A stretch of 64,000 bases of DNA, from contig NZ_OMOQ01000001.1 of assembly GCF_900302475.1 (NCBI RefSeq), positions 1,674,001-1,738,000 on the forward strand. The letters are read 5' to 3'. Under the pieces are notes generated by a model that saw only the letters and a program-made list of their open reading frames with translations, was not told where the DNA came from and searched no databases. The stretch is from Defluviimonas aquaemixtae (GTDB lineage Bacteria > Pseudomonadota > Alphaproteobacteria > Rhodobacterales > Rhodobacteraceae). The translations under genes and the position numbers were made by a program. How positions within the stretch are numbered: the first letter of the stretch is position 1; every line of letters begins with the position of its first letter. Below, in pieces: positions 46,776-55,965 of the stretch.

Positions 46776-48257
46776 TTAGCAGTCCCCAAGCCGGACAAGG
46801 CCCCAGCCGTATTCGTCATCCCGCCCCGGCGCGCCGAGGTCCTCGGCCCGCGCCGCGAGCGACCGTTCGATGGCCTCCCTCGTGTGGTTTCCGCGGGCGA
46901 CTTCATGCGCGACGAGCGCCGTCGCGATGGCGGCGGCGTAGGACGTACCGGAACGGTAGCTCTGCCCGCCCGGTCCGGCGACGAGCACATCGACTCCAGG
47001 CGCGGCGAAATCGATCTCGCGTCCCGCATTCGCTGAGATGAAGCGGCGCTTGCGGGCGTCGACCGCAGTGACGGAGATCACATGGGGGTCGGCTGCCGGG
47101 AAGGCGACGCGGTCGCGGCCGTCGTTGCCAGCGGCCGCCACGAGGATCAGGCCCCGCGCATCCGCCATCGACATGAGTTCGGCCAGCACGGAGTTTCTCG
47201 GCCCGGCTAGCGACATGTTCACGACGTCGACACTTTGGCCGATCATCCAGTCGACAGCCGCGATGAGGTGATCGAGCCGCATCTCGTTGCTGCTGCCATT
47301 CCGCGAAAACGCCACAGCGAGAAAAATCTGCGCGCCTGGTGCGATCCCGGCCGGCGGCCCTGTCTTCGGGTTCGCCGCGATCAGCGAGACAAGCCCTGTC
47401 GCATGTCCGGTCCCGGCCACGTCCTCGTCCACGTCAAGTACTGACCGGGTGACGATCGGAACATCAACAAGGGCCGCATTCGAGGCATCCGCCGGTCCGT
47501 CGATCAGACCGATTCTGACCGGACGGCCGAGTCTGCACGTTGCGCGCTCGGGCAACCCGACCATGCGTTGGGCGTAGCTCCGGCCCGGCCCGGCCATGGC
47601 GAATAGCGTGTTGCGGTCGAGCTTCACGACGATGCCTTTTCGAGCCAGCCGCGCACGAAGGATCGGCGGAGTCATGAGGGCTCCGATATCGACGGCGGAG
47701 ACGACGATGCCAAGCGTGCCGAGGCTCTGCCGGCGCAGGATCTCACCATTTATGTCGACGATCTCACGCTCCGCGCGCCCGACGTCGGCCGCCTGTCCGA
47801 CGATGAGGAATTCGGGTCGCCCGCTCGGAAGCGCGCGTTCGTGCCGCGACGCGGGCGCCACCATGGAACCCGCGCGATCATCCCGCCCGTCGCGGTCCTT
47901 CACTCGCGTGCTCGGTTGGTTAGGTTCCGGCTCCGGTTCGGGTTCCGGCTCCGGTTCGGGTTCCGGTTCCGGTTCCGGTTCCGGTTCGGGTTCGGGTTCG
48001 GGCACTGGTTCGGGCTCGGGTTCCGGTTCCGGTTCGGGTTCGGACTCCGGCTCGGGCTCCGGTTCGGGCGCGGGGTCGGGCCCCGGACCAGGATCCGGCG
48101 CAGGGCCCGGATCGGGTGAAGGTTCCCCCTCGCCCCCGCTCTCGGCCACGAGTTGGATCAGAGGGGTTGCTTGGGGCTTGTCCGGCGCGCCTGCCCGGGC
48201 TGCCCATGTCGCCGACAGCGTGCAGACCGCGATCAGCCACGCCCGGTGCCATGTCAT
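46776..48257 (-). CDS. Exported subtilase (S8 family serine peptidase) with a Glu-Pro repeat linker
   Basis: 493 residues. A signal peptide (residues 1-23, ending AARAGA) is followed by an Asp/Pro-Gly-rich stretch and an almost pure Glu-Pro repeat at residues 64-112. Residues about 147-222 look like a prodomain. The catalytic domain starts near 245 with Asp253 (IGLIDGP), His285 ([12 protein letters not shown]), Asn378 (AAAGNDG) and Ser439 ([10 protein letters not shown]), so the triad and oxyanion residue are intact. The Glu-Pro segment could span the periplasm or cell wall as in TonB-like proteins. The ATG overlaps the anti-sigma stop by four bases (ATGA), so sigma, anti-sigma and protease form one operon. 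Confidence 0.92.
   Translation of the reverse strand: MTWHRAWLIAVCTLSATWAARAGAPDKPQATPLIQLVAESGGEGEPSPDPGPAPDPGPGPDPAPEPEPEPESEPEPEPEPEPEPVPEPEPEPEPEPEPEPEPEPEPEPEPEPNQPSTRVKDRDGRDDRAGSMVAPASRHERALPSGRPEFLIVGQAADVGRAEREIVDINGEILRRQSLGTLGIVVSAVDIGALMTPPILRARLARKGIVVKLDRNTLFAMAGPGRSYAQRMVGLPERATCRLGRPVRIGLIDGPADASNAALVDVPIVTRSVLDVDEDVAGTGHATGLVSLIAANPKTGPPAGIAPGAQIFLAVAFSRNGSSNEMRLDHLIAAVDWMIGQSVDVVNMSLAGPRNSVLAELMSMADARGLILVAAAGNDGRDRVAFPAADPHVISVTAVDARKRRFISANAGREIDFAAPGVDVLVAGPGGQSYRSGTSYAAAIATALVAHEVARGNHTREAIERSLAARAEDLGAPGRDDEYGWGLVRLGDC
47922..48068 (-). repeat. Six-base-period repeat encoding (Glu-Pro)n
   Basis: About 24 six-base units (GGTTCC, GGCTCC, GGTTCG, GGCTCG variants on the plus strand) encode residues 64-112 of the subtilase. 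Two units deviate to Ser or Val. Such arrays can change length by slippage without breaking the frame. Confidence 0.9.
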
Positions 48258-48838
48258 TCCGTGGCGTCCACGCTTTCGACGACGTCGGTCATGTTCGACA
48301 GGGCGGCCATGATCGCGCCCATATCCTGCGCCTCGGGCACCGCGACGCGATACAGTCCGATAGCGGAGGGGCCATCGATGATCGTCACGTCGAGCCCTAA
48401 TAGCAGTGCCGATATCTGCTGCTCCTGCGCCGACGGCCGGAATGCAACAACCAGGACCCGGGCGCTCGCATCGGCCCCGGCCTGTACGAAACGCGGCTCC
48501 CGGTCGTTCATCGACAGGTAGATCAGCGAGCCGAAGACGAACATCGCGGCGGCGACCGATGTCGCCACCATGCCGATCCTGGGACGGCGGGGCGCAGCCG
48601 GGCGTCCATCGATCTCCCGTCTGAGCCGCGCGAGCCCGAATTCGCCCGGTGTGTAGTCGACTTCGTCCTCCTTTACCGCTCCGCGAATGAGGTTCAAAAG
48701 CTCCACCTCCCGACGCAAAGCCTCATCCACGGACAACAGCGCCTCGACCTCGGCCCGTTCCTCGGCGTCGAGCGTATCGTTCACGTAGAACGGCAACAGC
48801 TCCGAAACTCTTTCTTTACTATCCAGTTTACTCGTCAT
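48254..48838 (-). CDS. Membrane anti-sigma factor with a prodomain-like C-terminal domain
   Basis: 194 residues from the ATG at 48838, which overlaps the sigma-factor TAA by one base (TAATG). Residues about 8-80 form an acidic zinc-free anti-sigma-type N-terminal region ([20 protein letters not shown]). One membrane segment is at residues 89-109. The outer part (about 125-194) reads [40 protein letters not shown] and a helix ending [12 protein letters not shown]. That beta-alpha-beta-beta-alpha-beta pattern is like I9/fervidolysin-type prodomains of S8 peptidases (my reading, not tested). It should hold the sigma factor at the membrane until a signal arrives. Confidence 0.85.
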   Translation of the reverse strand: MTSKLDSKERVSELLPFYVNDTLDAEERAEVEALLSVDEALRREVELLNLIRGAVKEDEVDYTPGEFGLARLRREIDGRPAAPRRPRIGMVATSVAAAMFVFGSLIYLSMNDREPRFVQAGADASARVLVVAFRPSAQEQQISALLLGLDVTIIDGPSAIGLYRVAVPEAQDMGAIMAALSNMTDVVESVDATE

Positions 48839-49416
48839 TAGCGCATTTCCGCTTTCAATCGGGCCGACAGGCATCGCATGAGAAGCTGCTTGGCATGGAA
48901 AACCCGCGATTTCACCGTGCCTTCGGGCACACCCGTCACCGATGAGATGTCACGATAGCTCATGTCCTCGTAGAACGTGAGTTCGATGGCGAGCCGGTGC
49001 TCTGCCTTGAGCGTGTCGAGACACAGACGAATGGCCTGCGACTGCTGGGCGGCCAGCAGGCACGCCTCGGCATCGGGCCGGCTGTCGATCTGTTCAGGCA
49101 CTTCCTCCTCAAATGTCAGCCTTCCCTGCTGTCTAAAGGCATCAACGACCTTTCGATAGGCGATCGCGAAAACCCAGGTACGCACGCTCGATCGTTTCTG
49201 AAACGCCCCGGCACCGCGCCAGACTTCCAGAAAGACCTCATGGACTATGTCGGCCGAACGGAACGGATCGTTCAATTTAAGTCGGACAAATCGGAAAAGC
49301 GGACCCTCCATCTCCCGGTAGAAGCGCTCAAAAGCCTCCCGGTCCCGGCGGCCGATGGCCGCCACGAGGCTTTCGAGGTCGTCCGATTGCATATGGCGGT
49401 CGTGTTGCATGCGCAC
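48838..49416 (-). CDS. ECF-type RNA polymerase sigma factor
   Basis: 192 residues; ATGs at 49416 and 49410 are both possible. Region 2 is visible in FRFVRLKLNDPFRSADIVHE, VFLEVWRGAGAFQ and RTWVFAIAYRKVVDAFRQ. Region 4 is LAIELTFYEDMSYRDISSVT with GVPEGTVKSRVFHAKQLL. It has no region 3 and no extra domain. It is the first gene of the operon with its anti-sigma factor and a subtilase. ECF factors usually autoregulate; I could not identify a matching promoter with certainty in the 113 bases upstream. Confidence 0.93.
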   Translation of the reverse strand: MRMQHDRHMQSDDLESLVAAIGRRDREAFERFYREMEGPLFRFVRLKLNDPFRSADIVHEVFLEVWRGAGAFQKRSSVRTWVFAIAYRKVVDAFRQQGRLTFEEEVPEQIDSRPDAEACLLAAQQSQAIRLCLDTLKAEHRLAIELTFYEDMSYRDISSVTGVPEGTVKSRVFHAKQLLMRCLSARLKAEMR

Positions 49417-49529
49417 GACGCTATGAAACCCGCATGACGATCATTTGTCATCGAAATTCGCGCGCCTGCGTCGGCGCGAGGGCCAAAAGTGCCACAACGT
49501 GTCTGCCGCCGCACGCGAGGCACGGCGCG

Positions 49530-50438
49530 CTAGGCAGCGACGGCTGCCACGACCGAAACTCCGCGGAACGTCCGCACGGTGGCATCGATCGCGGCGCGGT
49601 CGCTCATCAGACATGCCGCGGTCGACAGCGAGTCGGCCAGACCGGCGGAAGAGGCCGAGAGCGAGACGCTGCGCCAGACCGGGGCAGCGGGACGACCGGT
49701 CGCAGGGTTCAGAATGTGGCCCACCTTTCCCGCCGCGTCGAAGACCGTGCCGAGCGGAGCCGAGGTCGCGAGCGCCCTGCCCAGCAGGCCGATCTGCCCG
49801 CGCGACGCAAGCCGGACGGGCCAGTGGTTGCCGTCCGGATGCCCGCCAAGCGCGCGAAGTTCGCCCGTGTCGATCAGGATGTCGGTCAGGCCCTCCGCCG
49901 ACAGAAGCGCCGCCACCCGGTCGGCAATGTAGCCTTGCGCGATTCCGTTCAGCGTAAGCGCCATGCCCGGGCGCAGGCGGATCTCCGAGCTGTCGAACGT
50001 GACGCCCGCCCATCCGACCCGCGCGCGGACCGCGTCGATTTCCGCCGCGTCCGGCAGGCGGCCCTTGACCGCCGTCTCGGCGTAAAGCGCCCAGAGCGGC
50101 TGGATCGTCGGATCGAACAGCCCACCGGTCGCGCGATGCGCATGCTTGGCCAGCGACAGGCATTCGAGAAGCTCCAAGTGCGGCGCCGCCAAGCGGCCGT
50201 CCCGGTTGAGTCGGGAAAGCGCCGAATCCGGGCGGTATAGGCTGAAGATGTCCTCCAGCCGGTCGATCTCGGCCATGGCATTTGCGGTGATCGCCGCCGC
50301 ATCGGGATGGACGAGGCGGATCGTTGCGCGGGCGCCGAGCGCGGTCCCCGTCCAAACATGCAACGCCTCCGCACGGGCCGAGAGCGGCAGGCTCGCACTG
50401 GCGGCGGTGACGGCGAGAAAGCGGCGGCGGGTCAGCAT
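49530..50438 (-). CDS. nosX: NosX: FAD:protein FMN transferase (ApbE family) of the nos operon
   Basis: 302 residues from the ATG at 50438. The N-terminus MLTRRRFLAVTAASASLPLSA is a twin-arginine-type signal. The ApbE domain shows IDRLEDIFSLYRPDSALSRL, LNGIAQGYIADRVAALL and LIDTGELRALGG. ApbE/NosX transfers the FMN moiety to a Thr of NosR in the periplasm. It starts five bases beyond the nosL stop and is the last gene of nosRZDFYLX. Confidence 0.92.
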   Translation of the reverse strand: MLTRRRFLAVTAASASLPLSARAEALHVWTGTALGARATIRLVHPDAAAITANAMAEIDRLEDIFSLYRPDSALSRLNRDGRLAAPHLELLECLSLAKHAHRATGGLFDPTIQPLWALYAETAVKGRLPDAAEIDAVRARVGWAGVTFDSSEIRLRPGMALTLNGIAQGYIADRVAALLSAEGLTDILIDTGELRALGGHPDGNHWPVRLASRGQIGLLGRALATSAPLGTVFDAAGKVGHILNPATGRPAAPVWRSVSLSASSAGLADSLSTAACLMSDRAAIDATVRTFRGVSVVAAVAA

Positions 50439-50442
50439 CGGT

Positions 50443-51003
50443 TCATCCTCCCCGCCTTTGGGCGAGCGCCCGCAGACGATCTTCGTAATCGTCCTCACCA
50501 ACGCCCTCTTCCAGTGAGACGGGCGTCAACACCTCGACGTCCGGAATCGTGTCGAGCCGCATCACACGTCCGCCATGAGTTTCGGCGAAGGTGACCGCGG
50601 TATCTGCCGCGCCGAACGGCACCAGTTCGGGCGCGCCCATGCCGCCCTGTCGCTCGGACCCGACGACATAGAAGGCCTCGTTCGCCGCGATCCAGTTCGC
50701 GGCGCCGGGGGCCTCCCAGTTGGGCGCCGCTCCCATGTCGTTGACATAGATCGCGGCGATGTCGTGGCTCTGCTCGGGCATCCGGGCATAGGCCACTGCA
50801 TCGCGGACCTGGCTGAAGAAGAGCGGCGCGCCCGGCAGACCGTCGAGATGGACCTGGGCTTTGGGGCCGGGATGCTCCAGGATGTTCATCTGGCAGTAGT
50901 GTCCGACGGCGTCGGCCGTCATCGCGACCGGGTTCGGCGGACCCGCCCCGTCCTCCTGGCAGGCAGCAAGAAGGGCGAGCGACAGAACCAGGACGCGTCT
51001 CAT
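50443..51003 (-). CDS. nosL: NosL: copper chaperone lipoprotein for nitrous oxide reductase
   Basis: 186 residues. A lipoprotein signal ends in the lipobox LLAAC (Cys15 lipidated). The NosL copper-binding region is HYCQMNILEHPGPKAQVHL, with Cys37 and Met39 as Cu(I) ligands by family comparison. It delivers copper to NosZ apoprotein with NosDFY. The ATG overlaps the nosY stop by four bases (ATGA). Confidence 0.93.
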   Translation of the reverse strand: MRRVLVLSLALLAACQEDGAGPPNPVAMTADAVGHYCQMNILEHPGPKAQVHLDGLPGAPLFFSQVRDAVAYARMPEQSHDIAAIYVNDMGAAPNWEAPGAANWIAANEAFYVVGSERQGGMGAPELVPFGAADTAVTFAETHGGRVMRLDTIPDVEVLTPVSLEEGVGEDDYEDRLRALAQRRGG

Positions 51004-51821
51004 GGCGTTACCTTTCTGAAGGCAAGGGTTGCGAGGCTCAGGGCCGCAAACGGCCAGAGAATGACCGATGCGAGCGACTGCCAGAGGGGGATCGCGCCGG
51101 CGGCCGCGCCGACGCCGGCCGCCGCTGCGGTTGCCTCTGAGGCCGAAAGGTTGAATAGACGGAACGCGTCGGCTGGATTGGCCAGAAGCGCGAGCGGGAA
51201 GATGTCGGTCGTAAAGCGCCCGCCGTCATCGGCGACGATGGCCGCGAGAAGCCCCAGATCGTAGAGCACAACGAGCCCCAGCCAGAGTCCTATGGCGAGC
51301 CCCGCCGCGCCCGACGGCCGGCGGGCGAGCGACGAGATCGCATAGCCCGCACCGAGGAACGTCGCGCCCAAGAGCACCGAGGTCCAGGTCAGCCGCCAGA
51401 GTGCAGGCAGGCCGGCACGCGCGCCTTCGTCAAGCGCGATGGCCCCCGCGGCGGCGATTCCGTAGCCCGCGACGACTGCCAGCGACAGGACTGCGATATG
51501 GGCAAGAAGCTTGCCCGCGAGGATCTGCCAGCGCGCGACGGGATAGGTGAGAAGCAACGGCAGCGTGCCGCGCTCCACCTCTCCGGCGACTGCGTCGAAG
51601 GACATGAGTAGAGCTACGAGCGGCACGAGATAGACCGCGAGCGAGGTGAGCGAAGCGACGGAGACCGACAGCCGGTCGACCCCGAGCGTTCCGGTAGGCG
51701 CCGAGCTCGCCGCCGACAGCACGATCGCGAACAGGGCCATCAGCGCAACCGCGATCGCCACCCAGCGGTTGCGAAGCGCGATGCGGAACTCTGAGCCTGC
51801 TGTGGCGAGGATGCGTTTCAT
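51000..51821 (-). CDS. nosY: NosY: ABC-type permease for NosZ maturation
   Basis: 273 residues from the ATG at 51821 (ATGA overlap with nosF); a longer reading to 51950 lies inside nosF. Six hydrophobic segments follow a short cytoplasmic start. VAGEVERGTLPLLLTYPVAR is the typical NosY/ABC2 cytoplasmic loop, and a small-residue-rich segment lies near 235-250. With the ATPase NosF and periplasmic NosD it supports CuZ assembly in nitrous oxide reductase. Confidence 0.93.
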   Translation of the reverse strand: MKRILATAGSEFRIALRNRWVAIAVALMALFAIVLSAASSAPTGTLGVDRLSVSVASLTSLAVYLVPLVALLMSFDAVAGEVERGTLPLLLTYPVARWQILAGKLLAHIAVLSLAVVAGYGIAAAGAIALDEGARAGLPALWRLTWTSVLLGATFLGAGYAISSLARRPSGAAGLAIGLWLGLVVLYDLGLLAAIVADDGGRFTTDIFPLALLANPADAFRLFNLSASEATAAAAGVGAAAGAIPLWQSLASVILWPFAALSLATLAFRKVTP

Positions 51822-52714
51822 CGCGCGTCCCTCCGGCTGAAATGGCTGTAGATGTCTTCGAGACTCGGCGGCAGGACCTCGAGGTCGGCCACCTTGTCGC
51901 CGAGCCCTGTGATCCGCGACAGAACGTTGAGCTTTTCCTCTTGTGGGCACGTGAGGTGCAGCGCACCACCGACATGGATCGCTCCGGGCAGCGCCTCGGC
52001 GATCTGGCTGGTGTAGCCGTTCCGCGCCATCACGTGCATCGCGACCGGAAGCGCAGCCGTCTGGCGCAGGTCGGCGAGTGAGCCGGAGGCGACGAGCCGG
52101 CCCCGCGAGAGGATCACGATGCGATCGGTCCGCGCCTCGACTTCGGTTAGCGCGTGGCTCGAGAGCAGGATCGCGGCGCCGTCGGCCGCCAAACCGTCGA
52201 GAAGCGCGTAAAAATCGCGCCGCGAGACGGGATCGAGGCCCGAGGTTGGTTCATCCAGCACCAGAAGCCTCGGCTTGCCGATCAATGCCTGGGCGAGCCC
52301 GACGCGCTGCCGCATGCCCTTCGAATAGGTGCCGATCCGGCGTTTCGCGGCGCCGGCGAGGTCCACGCGTTCCAGAAGCTCCATCGCGCGGCCCGGCTTC
52401 TCGCCCCGAAGGCTGAGATAAAGGCGGAGCTGTTCGAGCCCCGTCAACGCCGGGTGGAAGGCCACGTTCTCGGGCAGATAGGCGACCTTGTCGCGCGCCT
52501 CGCGGCTGCCGGGCGCGGCACCCGTCACCGTGACCTCCCCCGCATCCCACGGGATGAGACCGAGGACGACCTTCATCAGCGTCGACTTCCCTGCCCCGTT
52601 GTGGCCGAGCAGCGCCACGCGCTCGCCGGGCGCGACGTCGAGCGAGACTTCGGCAAGCGCCGTGACGCCGTCGAACGCCTTAGTGAGACGCGAGATTTTC
52701 AACGTCGATGTCAT
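51818..52714 (-). CDS. nosF: NosF: ATP-binding protein for NosZ maturation
   Basis: 298 residues from the ATG at 52714, within the 3' end of nosD (35-base overlap). Walker A is GHNGAGKS, the signature is YSKGMRQRVGLAQAL and Walker B is LLVLDEPTSGLDP. The C-terminal extension after residue 215 is typical of NosF. It powers the NosDFY complex at the inner membrane. Confidence 0.93.
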   Translation of the reverse strand: MTSTLKISRLTKAFDGVTALAEVSLDVAPGERVALLGHNGAGKSTLMKVVLGLIPWDAGEVTVTGAAPGSREARDKVAYLPENVAFHPALTGLEQLRLYLSLRGEKPGRAMELLERVDLAGAAKRRIGTYSKGMRQRVGLAQALIGKPRLLVLDEPTSGLDPVSRRDFYALLDGLAADGAAILLSSHALTEVEARTDRIVILSRGRLVASGSLADLRQTAALPVAMHVMARNGYTSQIAEALPGAIHVGGALHLTCPQEEKLNVLSRITGLGDKVADLEVLPPSLEDIYSHFSRRDAR

Positions 52715-54005
52715 CGTGGTCACCTGTTTTCCAGCGTTCCGCGGCGGCGGCCTCCATGGCCGCGACATCGTCGGAAACGGGAATGTTGACGGGGGTCATG
52801 AGCGGATGGCTGTCCACCACTCCGCCCGGAAGGGTCGCGGGGAAGCTCGCCTGCGACCAGCGGATAAGCTGCACCGCCGGAGCGCCGGTCAGAAGCGCGG
52901 CAGCGGGCTGAGACCAGAGGATGTGGTCCATAAGGTCATTGGGGCGGAAGGCGCTGTCGGCGATACCGTCGGCGTTCAGATCGTAAGCGGGGTGATCCGA
53001 CCAGAAGTTGCCCCGCCCGTCGAAGCTCCACTCGACATCCTTGGTACCGACGTACTTCACCTGGTTCCGGTTGCCGAGGACGGCGTTGCCGGTCAGCACG
53101 TTCCGCTCGGAGCCTGCTGTAAAGTGGATGCCGATATCGCAGCCTTCGAAGCGGTTGTCGTAGATGAGGTTCTTGTGCGCGTTGTAGATGAAGGTGCACT
53201 TTTCCGTGCCGCCGCGCACGAGATTGCCCGAGACGTCGGCATTGTTCGCGTAGTTCAGCATGATGCCGTGGCCCCGGTCGCCGAGGCTCATGTTGTTCTG
53301 CACGACAACCCGGTTCGAAAACATTATCGCGTAGCCGAGATGGTTTCCGATGCTGATATTGCCCGAGACCTCGGAGTTGTTGGTGTACATGTAGTGGATC
53401 GCGAAGCGCAGGTCGCGAAGCAGGTTGTCGCGATAGATCCCGTCCTTCGACGTATTGGTGAAGATGCCGTCGCGACCGTAGCGGATGTCGTTGCCCTCGA
53501 TCACCGCGCCCGGAGCGTTCCAGACATAGACGCCGTTGCCGCGCTCGTTCATGCGGTGGTTCTGCGTGCCCTCGATCACGTTGCCACGCACCACAGCATC
53601 GCGCCCGCCATGCACGTCGATGCCATAGAGATTACCGATCAGGCGGTTCCCTTCGATCAGCGCGCGGTCGGCCTCCTTGGTTATCTTGATGCCGGAATCG
53701 ATGTGCTCGTGGCTTTTGCCCGACCCGGTCACGGACAATCCGCGCACGACAACGTCGTCGTCGGCTATGGTGAGGACTGTACCCTGCCCTCGACCATCAA
53801 CGACCGCCTCGCCTTCGGCGCGGATGGTCAATGGCCGGTCGATGGTGACGGGGCCCACATGGGTCCCGTCACCGAGGATCAGAACATCGCCGGGCAAGGA
53901 CCCGGCGATGGCGTCCTGCAGACTGTCCACCCCCGCGACCACGCGCACTTCTTCCGCGCCCGCGGGCACGGCCATAAGCGAGAGGATGAGGGGCAGGAAG
54001 CGCAT
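52680..54005 (-). CDS. nosD: NosD: periplasmic beta-helix protein for CuZ assembly
   Basis: 441 residues from the ATG at 54005, two bases after the nosZ stop. A signal peptide (residues 1-17, ending VPAGA) is followed by a right-handed parallel beta-helix (NosD/CASH repeats) with GIDVHGGRDAVVRGNVIEGT, NEVSGN-like turns (NNSEVSGNISIGNHLGYAIM) and GNFWSDHPAYDLNADGIAD. It brings copper or sulfur to NosZ together with NosL and NosFY. A reading extended to 54287 is inside nosZ and rejected. Confidence 0.94.
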   Translation of the reverse strand: MRFLPLILSLMAVPAGAEEVRVVAGVDSLQDAIAGSLPGDVLILGDGTHVGPVTIDRPLTIRAEGEAVVDGRGQGTVLTIADDDVVVRGLSVTGSGKSHEHIDSGIKITKEADRALIEGNRLIGNLYGIDVHGGRDAVVRGNVIEGTQNHRMNERGNGVYVWNAPGAVIEGNDIRYGRDGIFTNTSKDGIYRDNLLRDLRFAIHYMYTNNSEVSGNISIGNHLGYAIMFSNRVVVQNNMSLGDRGHGIMLNYANNADVSGNLVRGGTEKCTFIYNAHKNLIYDNRFEGCDIGIHFTAGSERNVLTGNAVLGNRNQVKYVGTKDVEWSFDGRGNFWSDHPAYDLNADGIADSAFRPNDLMDHILWSQPAAALLTGAPAVQLIRWSQASFPATLPGGVVDSHPLMTPVNIPVSDDVAAMEAAAAERWKTGDHDDIDVENLASH

Positions 54006-54007
54006 CG

Positions 54008-55951
54008 TCAGGCCGCCTTCGGCTCGACCAGCATCCGGCCGCGCATTTCCATGTGGAGCGCGTGGCAGAACCACTGGCAGTAGAACCAGTGCACGCCCGG
54101 CCGGTCCGCGGTGAAAGTGACCGAGGCGGTTGCCTGCGGGGCGATCTCCATCGCGATACCGTAGTTCGACAGGCAGAAGCCGTGCGTCACATCGTCGATA
54201 TCGTCGAGGTTGGTGATGTAGATCGTAACCTCGTCGCCTTCCTTCACCGTGAACTTCTCCAGGCTGAATGTCGGCGCCACCGACCACATGTAGATGCGGA
54301 CCTTGTTGCCGTCGCGGATCACCTCATCGTGGCCGTCCTCCAGCACCACGCCATCCGCCTCGGCCTGCCGGCGCGCGTCTTCCCAAGTGGGGTCGTCGCG
54401 ATTCCAGACATTGACCGGGTTCACGATGTCGGCGCGCACGATGATGCTGTCATGCGGCTCGGCAAAGGTCGGCCCATCGTGGACCACCCTCATCTCGTCC
54501 GACGAGATGTCGATGAGCTGCTCGTTCTCAGGCTTCAACGGCCCCACATTCAGGAACCGGTCTTTCGAGAACTTGTTCATCGATACCAACCACTTGCCGT
54601 CGGCCTCGTTGGTTTCCCCCATCGAGGTCGAATTGTGGCCCGGCTGATAGTGCACATCGACCTTTGAGATGATCGGGTCCACATCCTCGCCCGCATAGGC
54701 CTGGATCGCCTTTTCGAGATTCCACTTCACGACCTGGCTGTCGAGGAACAGGGTCGTGAAGCAGTTGCCCTTGCCGTCATAGGCGGTGTGCAGGGGCCCG
54801 AGGCCCAGCTCCGGCTCAGCCACGATGCAGGATCGCGGGTCGGCATCCTCGTTGAAGATCGCATCGAGCTTGGTCACGTCCATGACCGAACAGGTCGGCG
54901 ACAGCTTGCCGTTGATGACCACGTGCTGGCCGTCGGGCGCCGTGTTGATGCCGTGCGGGCTGTTCGGGATTGGGATGTAGCGGGTGTATTTCTTGTCCGA
55001 CCCCTTGCGCCCGTCCAGAACCTTGACGCCGTTCAGCTCTTGATAGTCGCCCGCGGCGACGCCTGCCTCGATCTCGGCGAGATTGAATACAACCACATGG
55101 TCCAGTTCGCTCTCGGTCATCTCGGGCAGGTTCATGCCCATTTCCGAGTTGTAGCTGGTCGAGAAGGCGTACTTGCCCTGATAATCGCAGTCGGTGTTGT
55201 CGAGATTGCCGGACACGATCACCTGCCAGGCGATCTCCATCGTGTCACCATCGATCGCGGTGTAGATGTTCACGTACTTGTCCGGCTCGTCGAGAATCTG
55301 CCCGTCGTTGACGAGCGGCGCCTCATGCTCGCCGTTCGCGAAAACGTAACCCGTCCTCGGGTACTTCTGCGGGCGCATCCCGTGGATGTCGCTGGCGTTC
55401 GGGATCTCGATGATCTTGTCGCATTTCATCACGTCGCACCGCACGCGGGCCACGCGGGTATTGGCCTTGTCGTTCATAAACAGGTAGCGCCCATCATAGG
55501 TGCCATCGGTGAACGACATGTGCGGGTGGTGCAGATCGCCATTGTCGTAGGTCTTCATACCCCGCTTGGCGAGGAAGGCCCTGGTCTCTTCCGTCAGGCC
55601 TTCGGTCAGAATCTTCAGCGACTCGTTGGTCTGGCCCCAGCCGGTGGCCGAGCAGCGGTTGAACACCGGAATCCGCATCAGCTCCCGCATGGACGGAAAG
55701 CCGAGGATACGCAGCTCGCCTGTCTGGCCCGAAGACCAGAAACCGTAGTATTCGTCGAGTTCGCCGGGGGCGAGCTCGAACCTGGCCGCCTGCGCGCCGG
55801 CTTTCGTCGTCGCGGCGGTCGTGGCGACCGCCGCTGTGCCGCCCATAAGCGCCAACCGCGCGGCGCCTGCGCCGCTCAGCAGCGCCGCGCCTCCTGCCGT
55901 TGCGCCGAGAAGTCCGCGGCGGCTTAGTCCTATTGTCCGTTTGTCTGTCAT
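54008..55951 (-). CDS. nosZ: NosZ: nitrous oxide reductase, clade I
   Basis: 647 residues from the ATG at 55951, preceded by AAGGAG. It reduces N2O to N2 in the periplasm. A twin-arginine signal ([11 protein letters not shown], residues 10-20) makes it clade I. The seven-bladed propeller has DLHHPHMS and [13 protein letters not shown] with CuZ His ligands. The C-terminal cupredoxin domain has the full CuA set: Cys625, Trp627, Cys629, His633 and Met636 ([15 protein letters not shown]). The gene is intact. Confidence 0.97.
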   Translation of the reverse strand: MTDKRTIGLSRRGLLGATAGGAALLSGAGAARLALMGGTAAVATTAATTKAGAQAARFELAPGELDEYYGFWSSGQTGELRILGFPSMRELMRIPVFNRCSATGWGQTNESLKILTEGLTEETRAFLAKRGMKTYDNGDLHHPHMSFTDGTYDGRYLFMNDKANTRVARVRCDVMKCDKIIEIPNASDIHGMRPQKYPRTGYVFANGEHEAPLVNDGQILDEPDKYVNIYTAIDGDTMEIAWQVIVSGNLDNTDCDYQGKYAFSTSYNSEMGMNLPEMTESELDHVVVFNLAEIEAGVAAGDYQELNGVKVLDGRKGSDKKYTRYIPIPNSPHGINTAPDGQHVVINGKLSPTCSVMDVTKLDAIFNEDADPRSCIVAEPELGLGPLHTAYDGKGNCFTTLFLDSQVVKWNLEKAIQAYAGEDVDPIISKVDVHYQPGHNSTSMGETNEADGKWLVSMNKFSKDRFLNVGPLKPENEQLIDISSDEMRVVHDGPTFAEPHDSIIVRADIVNPVNVWNRDDPTWEDARRQAEADGVVLEDGHDEVIRDGNKVRIYMWSVAPTFSLEKFTVKEGDEVTIYITNLDDIDDVTHGFCLSNYGIAMEIAPQATASVTFTADRPGVHWFYCQWFCHALHMEMRGRMLVEPKAA

Positions 55952-55965
55952 CTCTAGTCTCCTTT

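Noticed and set aside
47596..48312. Plus-strand frame encoding a long Gly-Ser repeat
   Set aside because: It is the antisense reading of the Glu-Pro array in the subtilase gene. The signal peptide and catalytic triad support the minus-strand gene.
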